Shown in pieces: positions 26,710 through 64,000 of a stretch of DNA of 64,000 nucleotides. Numbering within the stretch: position 1 is the stretch's first letter; every line of letters starts with the position of its first letter. Made by a program: the position numbers and the translations under genes. The notes under the pieces were generated by a model, which was not told where the DNA came from, did not search any database, and was given only the letters and a program-made list of their open reading frames with translations. The stretch is from Lota lota (taxonomy: Eukaryota; Chordata; Actinopteri; Gadiformes; Lotidae), in NCBI GenBank assembly GCA_026745465.1, contig JACYXH010000479.1, forward strand, positions 1,284,547 to 1,348,546, in the 5' to 3' direction.

Positions 26710-28195
26710 GCGTTGTTGGGGAAAATGACGGTTCTTAGATGAAAAAAAGATGTGAATGCTCTCCTAAAGAGTAAGATAAGGAGTCATGGCTGACTCAACA
26801 TGATCAGTCACTGATTCCTCGTTGTTTGATGCAGAAAGCTTCAGCACCCACACACTAAAAATTTCTGTTTTTGTTCTTACGTTTTTTGTCAGACTAGAAG
26901 ATGGTGACTGTATTCATGTTGGTAATTTCTGATTAAAATTACGAATATGATGCGAGGTAGCCAGAAATAGTTACAAGGTGTGGAAATGAAAAAAAGCATT
27001 TGCGCACATTAACGTAAAGACAATTCAGTGTAAAAAAAGTGTTCCTTTATTTTTTGTCTTACCCACACAAACACACACACACACACACACACACCTCCGT
27101 TCATACGTCTCTACCACAGTTCCTTCTCTGGGCCCATGAGAATGGTAAACAGTCATCTGTGACTTCCTCTCCAACATACTCATTAATCCCTTCTATCCTG
27201 TGTGGCTGGATGATGATTACAGGGAAGCCGAGTGAAGCCGCCCAAATAAACATTGCTCAGGCAGCAACAAAGGCCTGTCCACCTCACCCTAAACACAGCT
27301 TCCACAGCCAGATCAGGTTTCAATCAGGCCCACGCACAACACACAAACAATAGGAAGTTAAAGACTCCAGGACAGAGAAAAGGCCAACTGGGGTTGTAAC
27401 CTGTTCTGGTTCCTATTTATTGAAGCTGAAACATGAAGGGAGACTGGAGAGAGTGGGCTATTGCAGCACATTAGCGTCCATGCTAGTGAATTACCACAAA
27501 CTGTAAATTAAGACCCCCCTCTTTTTAAAACTTGAATATATAAATATCACGTATACAATGAAATGCTAAATCTCTCCCCTCTCGTCTCGCTGCTTTCATT
27601 TACTTTAACACCATAACTATCTGTCTCGTGCTGTCATACATGAACTGTTGACTCTGGGAAATGGTTTAACATTCCACCGCAGAGCCCAGAACATTACTTT
27701 CTAAAATGCACTCCAGTCGGTTTTATGGACACTCGCATAGCTCACATTCTAAACATTGACACAGTTATAACGATCACCAGGAGCACTCTGCACACTTTTA
27801 AAAGCCAGGATCTGAGACACAGTATATTTATGAAGTACAATAAGCAATTCTAATAATAATACACACATAGATTTTTTTTTAACTAATCAAGATGTATGTT
27901 TCTATCCTGTGACCTGCCATCTTTTTTTTCTTTTTACTTTAAACCCACAGCTTTCTAGATGTTTCTTTCAAGGCCGTGATAGCCGCACTACCTACCTTTT
28001 GAACTGACAACCTCATACACTGTCACAACCTCTGTGCATGATATGCTTGAGTCATGACACAATCAAATACATACACAAACAAACAAAAACACAAAATGTG
28101 TCTAAACCAGCATTTCAAGACTATATCTAGTTACACTTGGGTAAAGTGTGCACAGCGTACATATGCAAAGCCTGTGGAAACAAACACATAACCAA

Positions 28196-28392
28196 AGAGA
28201 TGGATAGATAGATAAATAGATAGACAAACAGACAGATAGATTGCAAGAGATTGAGAAAAATAGAAAGAAAGTTAGAAATATATGGTGAGAAAACAAGAGA
28301 TAGAGAAGCAGAGAGCAAGAAAGAGATATACATCTATATATGTAGAGAGAGAGAAAGATAATGAGAGAGAGAAAAAATGAAAAGAAAGAGAG
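28196..28392. repeat. GATA/GA-rich tract
   Basis: GATA and GACA tetranucleotides at the left pass into GAGA-rich sequence. Confidence 0.85.
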
Positions 28393-31331
28393 AGCACAGA
28401 GTCATGCCCGAAGGCATTCACATTTCCTCTCTCTGAAGCCACTACACCTTTTCTCCTCACCACCCTGCAATTAGCATGCCTAACAGTTGCAGGCTTCCGT
28501 GGCCAGGCCCACACTAATAATAGGTATGCATTGTTGTGCTCAGATGCCAGACTTTAAAAATCAGCACCTTCTGTTCACACCCCAACTCTTTTTGCCCAGA
28601 TGGCTGTGAGACCCCTGACAACATTGTCTGATGGGTCTCAATGCGAAATGGATGTTGCGTTGTTTTTTTCTACACCCTCAAGCAAGGAGAATAATGCAGA
28701 GCTGCAACAAATCACCACAGGTTACCTGCCTCAACAAAAAGATGAAAGGGCCAGCCGAACTCAAACATGTCTAAAAATAATGACGAACAAAAAGCAAGCA
28801 GGACTGAAGAGACTTTTTTTGCTACAGATCTTTCAACAATCTAAAAAGAGATTTTGTATTGCACATGGGCCAGCCTAAGGTTTTCTGCAGGACAGTATGG
28901 TCCAGTATCTCCACACACAGACACAGATGTTGAATTGCCCTTTCTATTATAGCAGCACAAAAGAGACTTTAACGTCCCATCTCTCTATATTGTGACTGCA
29001 GGCTCCTGCTGGGAGCTGGTGATCCAATCACCTGTGTTCTGAGGTCAGGGCCTGATCGTCATTGGCCGACCCAACCGAAGGATCCCGCAGACACCTAGGA
29101 ACAGAATCGACCATGGGATCGTGTTTTCATTTTATTTTCATTTTTGAATTGTTTATGTAAATCACCTGAAGGCTATTTTGCATCTTGGCTGTCAAAAACT
29201 AACAACTTGTAACAGAATGTGTTATCAAGTATGGTGAAAAGAGTAGGCCTGCATATGGTGCCAAATCCACCACGTTTGCCAAACTAACAAGGTTCAAGTG
29301 AATACATTGAAGATTCAGGTTCCAATGTTGCCGGAAGGTGAAAATAAGCTGAAAGATTAATAAACTACAGATAAGACTCATTTTTTTGTCCTGATTGGAC
29401 TCAATAAGGGAAGTGAAGAGGGCCACTATGAGCTACACATTATGTGGCCTGATATTCTAATACACTATAGTACACTGTGTGTGAAAAATACAGGAAATGC
29501 ATTTGGCCATCCATTTTTGTGAGATGAGTTGACTTCCTGAACTCGAAATACTCTGAAGAATAGAAGTATGCTTGTGAGAAAACAGATCGAGGGGATTTAT
29601 TTTCACTCAATTTTGAAAGACAAAAAGTTATTTTTATTTGAACTTTTGAACTTAGTAAGTAGAGTCTTTACTAAAAAGTAAGCACACATCTATGTTGCAG
29701 AATATATAATTTATAAAACAATTATAAAATAATATATGTGGGTCAAATAACATTAGGAGACTTTTTTAAAGTATGGAATAAACTATGCATATGAAAGATC
29801 AAATAATCATACACACATACACATATGGCAATATAGTGCTTTTTGTCATATTTTAACAAAGCATCTACAAAGTGTCTATTGTAATCTTGAGCTAGCAGAA
29901 CTATGGCCATTTTGACCAACAGATAAATAGTAAACGAACAGAGAATCTGTCCTATCACAATCATGGGGGAATTATAATGTGGCATGTATGTAACAGACCT
30001 ATGTCCATGGGGAAAGAAAGGCAATATTGTATATTGTTGTAACATACGGCCACAGCCCAAGACCTACGAGAGCCAGGGAAATAAAGAAACTTCTCACAAC
30101 ATACTGTCACTATGACAACCAGGCAGAATCATTTAGCCTGATCTCCAGCCACACAGCAGAGACATTTAATAGCATTTAAGTCTTACGCAACCGACATCGA
30201 TTTGCTACACAAGCCTTGTGCAGCCCAACACATTTAAATTAAAAATAAATTAAATGATATGGGATGAATGATGCCTGGATGAAAAATAAACGACCAAATA
30301 GGCAGTTGTGAAGGAATGACACAAACAGTAGGCAAAAAAATACATAATTTGCCTCTGGGGCTTGTTTATGAAATAGGCACATGCAAACAATTTAACATAG
30401 GCCTTCTATGATAGACCAAGAGGATATCACAACATAACATATAAACTCATATAAAACAAATATGTGCAACAAGATGACTCTGGTAGTCAACTAAATCCCA
30501 TGTGACATTTAATATGAACATTTTGTCCCTAGATTTGGCCAGGTCACTTCTTATTTTGGTCAAATAAAATCCCTGCTGATATGGCTATATAGAAGTAGGC
30601 TACATAATATGCCGCTGTTACATTAAATGCGTTCATAATTATGGATATTCTGATATAATTCAACGTGCTCGCGTTCATTTATAGCGTTCCCTCATATTCA
30701 GAATCTAACTCATGAAACACGGTCTGAAAATTATTAATGAAAACAAACAACCGAGTTTATTAATGGTAGTGCACGTATGCATGACACATAGTGGCTGTGG
30801 CTTCCTCCCGATTATTTCTACATGCTATCACACAGACTCTTCCCTTTTCTGTGTATCAATGCGTGATTGAAGGAAACTTCTTTTGGAAAGTGCACGGACT
30901 ATTTAAATTTAGCTCTGGAAACCAACGGCCATTTTTATGTTTGAATTGTTTCAGTGGAACGTATTACGAATTATAATACAACAATCGTTATGTTGGCAAA
31001 GCAAATAATGTAACATGAAGTCTTATTATTTCTTAATTGCGTTATATTTTGCTTCCTCGCGGAAGGATCTCATTTTCTATTGCGAGGGTCGAAACATCCG
31101 CCCAGTTTTCCGATGTTTCATTGCCCCCGAGTTGAAAATGGAGTTCGATCAAACCAGATGTCCGCCAACTACTCTGGGGAAATGTAACTCTTAATATTTT
31201 GACTTTATATATTAATATCAACATTGAAAATAATTGGATTTTCTTCCTGCTGTATACGCTTTACCCCACAATACTCGGACACGTTGACGGAGCGAAGCTG
31301 CACAGCTCTTTTCAAGTGTTGTCCTGGACCT

Positions 31332-31395
31332 GATTGGCGAATGGATGCTCGACAGCCAGCCATAAATAACCTGCCAAACGATGTGTACAGTTTGT
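31332..31395 (+). promoter_or_regulatory. Candidate Spred core promoter
   Basis: A reversed CCAAT box (ATTGG, 31332-31336) is followed by a TATA-like CATAAATAA at 31361-31369. This would place a start site near 31390-31395 and give a leader of about 350 nt before the ATG at 31742. It rests on motifs only; the real start could lie elsewhere or the first exon could be preceded by a non-coding exon. Confidence 0.3.
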
Positions 31396-31600
31396 ACATT
31401 TTATAAGGATCTTTATTCACTTTTGAAAACAACGGAGTCGTGTCGCTCAAGAGGACAATGCAGATGTACAATCTGTTGTGGTCGGATTTTACTTCAAGGG
31501 AAGATAAAATGAATCATCGGTTGTCATTCCTCCTCGCAATTTAGTTCCAGCCAGGAGGCTAGGCTAGCTACTTGGTTTTCAGAGGAGCGCTCAGTTATGC

Positions 31601-31735
31601 ATGCTCCATTGTAGAACATTTCCCTTTATCCATTATAGGGTGATTTTTATGTGGAAGAAAATGGTGATATTTGTGGTGTATTATCCCGCCGTCACTGCGT
31701 CGTCGATGCTATTGCAAGAATTTGGATCCCCGTGA
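31601..31735 (+). other. Upstream ORF in the Spred 5' leader
   Basis: An ATG at 31601 opens a 44-codon frame, with a second in-frame ATG at 31649, that ends at TGA 31733-31735. The stop lies 6 nt before the Spred ATG and in the same frame. A further ATG at 31597 opens only a five-codon frame. If the leader includes this stretch, the uORF would reduce or regulate Spred translation. Transcription of the region is assumed, not shown. Confidence 0.5.
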
Positions 31736-31741
31736 GAAAAA

Positions 31742-63835
<32,094 letters not shown>

Positions 63836-64000
63836 CCCCCCTCCCCGAACTCGTCACCCCACCACCTGGACACCCCCACCAAGCTAAAGCTAAAGCTAAC
63901 ACAGGAAGTGCATCAATGCGGAAATACATCCTTGTTTTCATGCCCCTCTCCGGGGAGAGGTGACATGTTGATCCCCCCCCCCCAGCTCTGAGGGCTTTTG
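63836..64000 (+). other. Spred 3' UTR, start only
   Basis: The sequence after the stop codon continues to the window edge. It holds a small AAGCTA tandem (63881-63899) and a C9 run, and no AATAAA signal, so the transcript ends outside the window. Confidence 0.6.

Overview
This is a piece of teleost fish nuclear genome. It has one clear protein-coding gene with vertebrate-style GT/AG introns. It is dense in CA/TG, CT/GA and poly-G/poly-C simple repeats, and it carries hAT-type DNA transposons and interspersed repeats of a kind common in fish. I see no rRNA, tRNA, CRISPR array, bacterial-type operon, or retrovirus-like or Polinton-like element.

The gene is a Spred gene (Sprouty-related, EVH1 domain; SPRED1/SPRED3 clade) on the + strand. 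Its coding sequence is complete in six exons: 31742-31773, 43677-43911, 54299-54467, 58208-58254, 62527-62682 and 63137-63835. All five introns are GT..AG, the phases agree, and the product is 445 residues: EVH1 domain, linker, KIT-binding domain (KBD) and cysteine-rich SPR domain. Spred proteins sit at the membrane and damp RAS-RAF-ERK signalling, with neurofibromin as EVH1 partner. Some residues and the EVH1 loop point to spred3, while the KBD and SPR domain resemble tetrapod SPRED1, so the paralogue is left open. The 3' UTR runs off the right edge.

Positions 1-31200 lie upstream and hold no gene I can recognise. The region mixes long microsatellites with unique islands rich in TAATTA-like cores that look like conserved regulatory DNA. 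In tetrapods SPRED1 and SPRED2 have MEIS2 and MEIS1 beyond their 5' ends across large deserts, so this may be part of an ancient meis-spred regulatory landscape (inference). Two weak exon-like blocks on the - strand (1353-1537 and 1829-1912) deserve a check. Near 31330-31740 there is a plausible promoter and a 5' leader with a 44-codon upstream ORF that stops 6 nt before the Spred start codon.

Intron 1 (11.9 kb) is mostly unique sequence plus microsatellites and a 362-bp hAT-like MITE near its end. Intron 2 (10.4 kb) carries a 4.87-kb hAT insertion (43977-48844) with a perfect 8-bp target duplication, starting 65 bp after the exon 2 donor. Inside it lies a second hAT-type element with a decayed ZBED-like transposase. 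Introns 2 and 3 share a ~200-bp direct repeat that flanks exon 3. Introns 3-5 hold a 20-bp minisatellite, CA/CT/G-rich tracts and a perfect hairpin.
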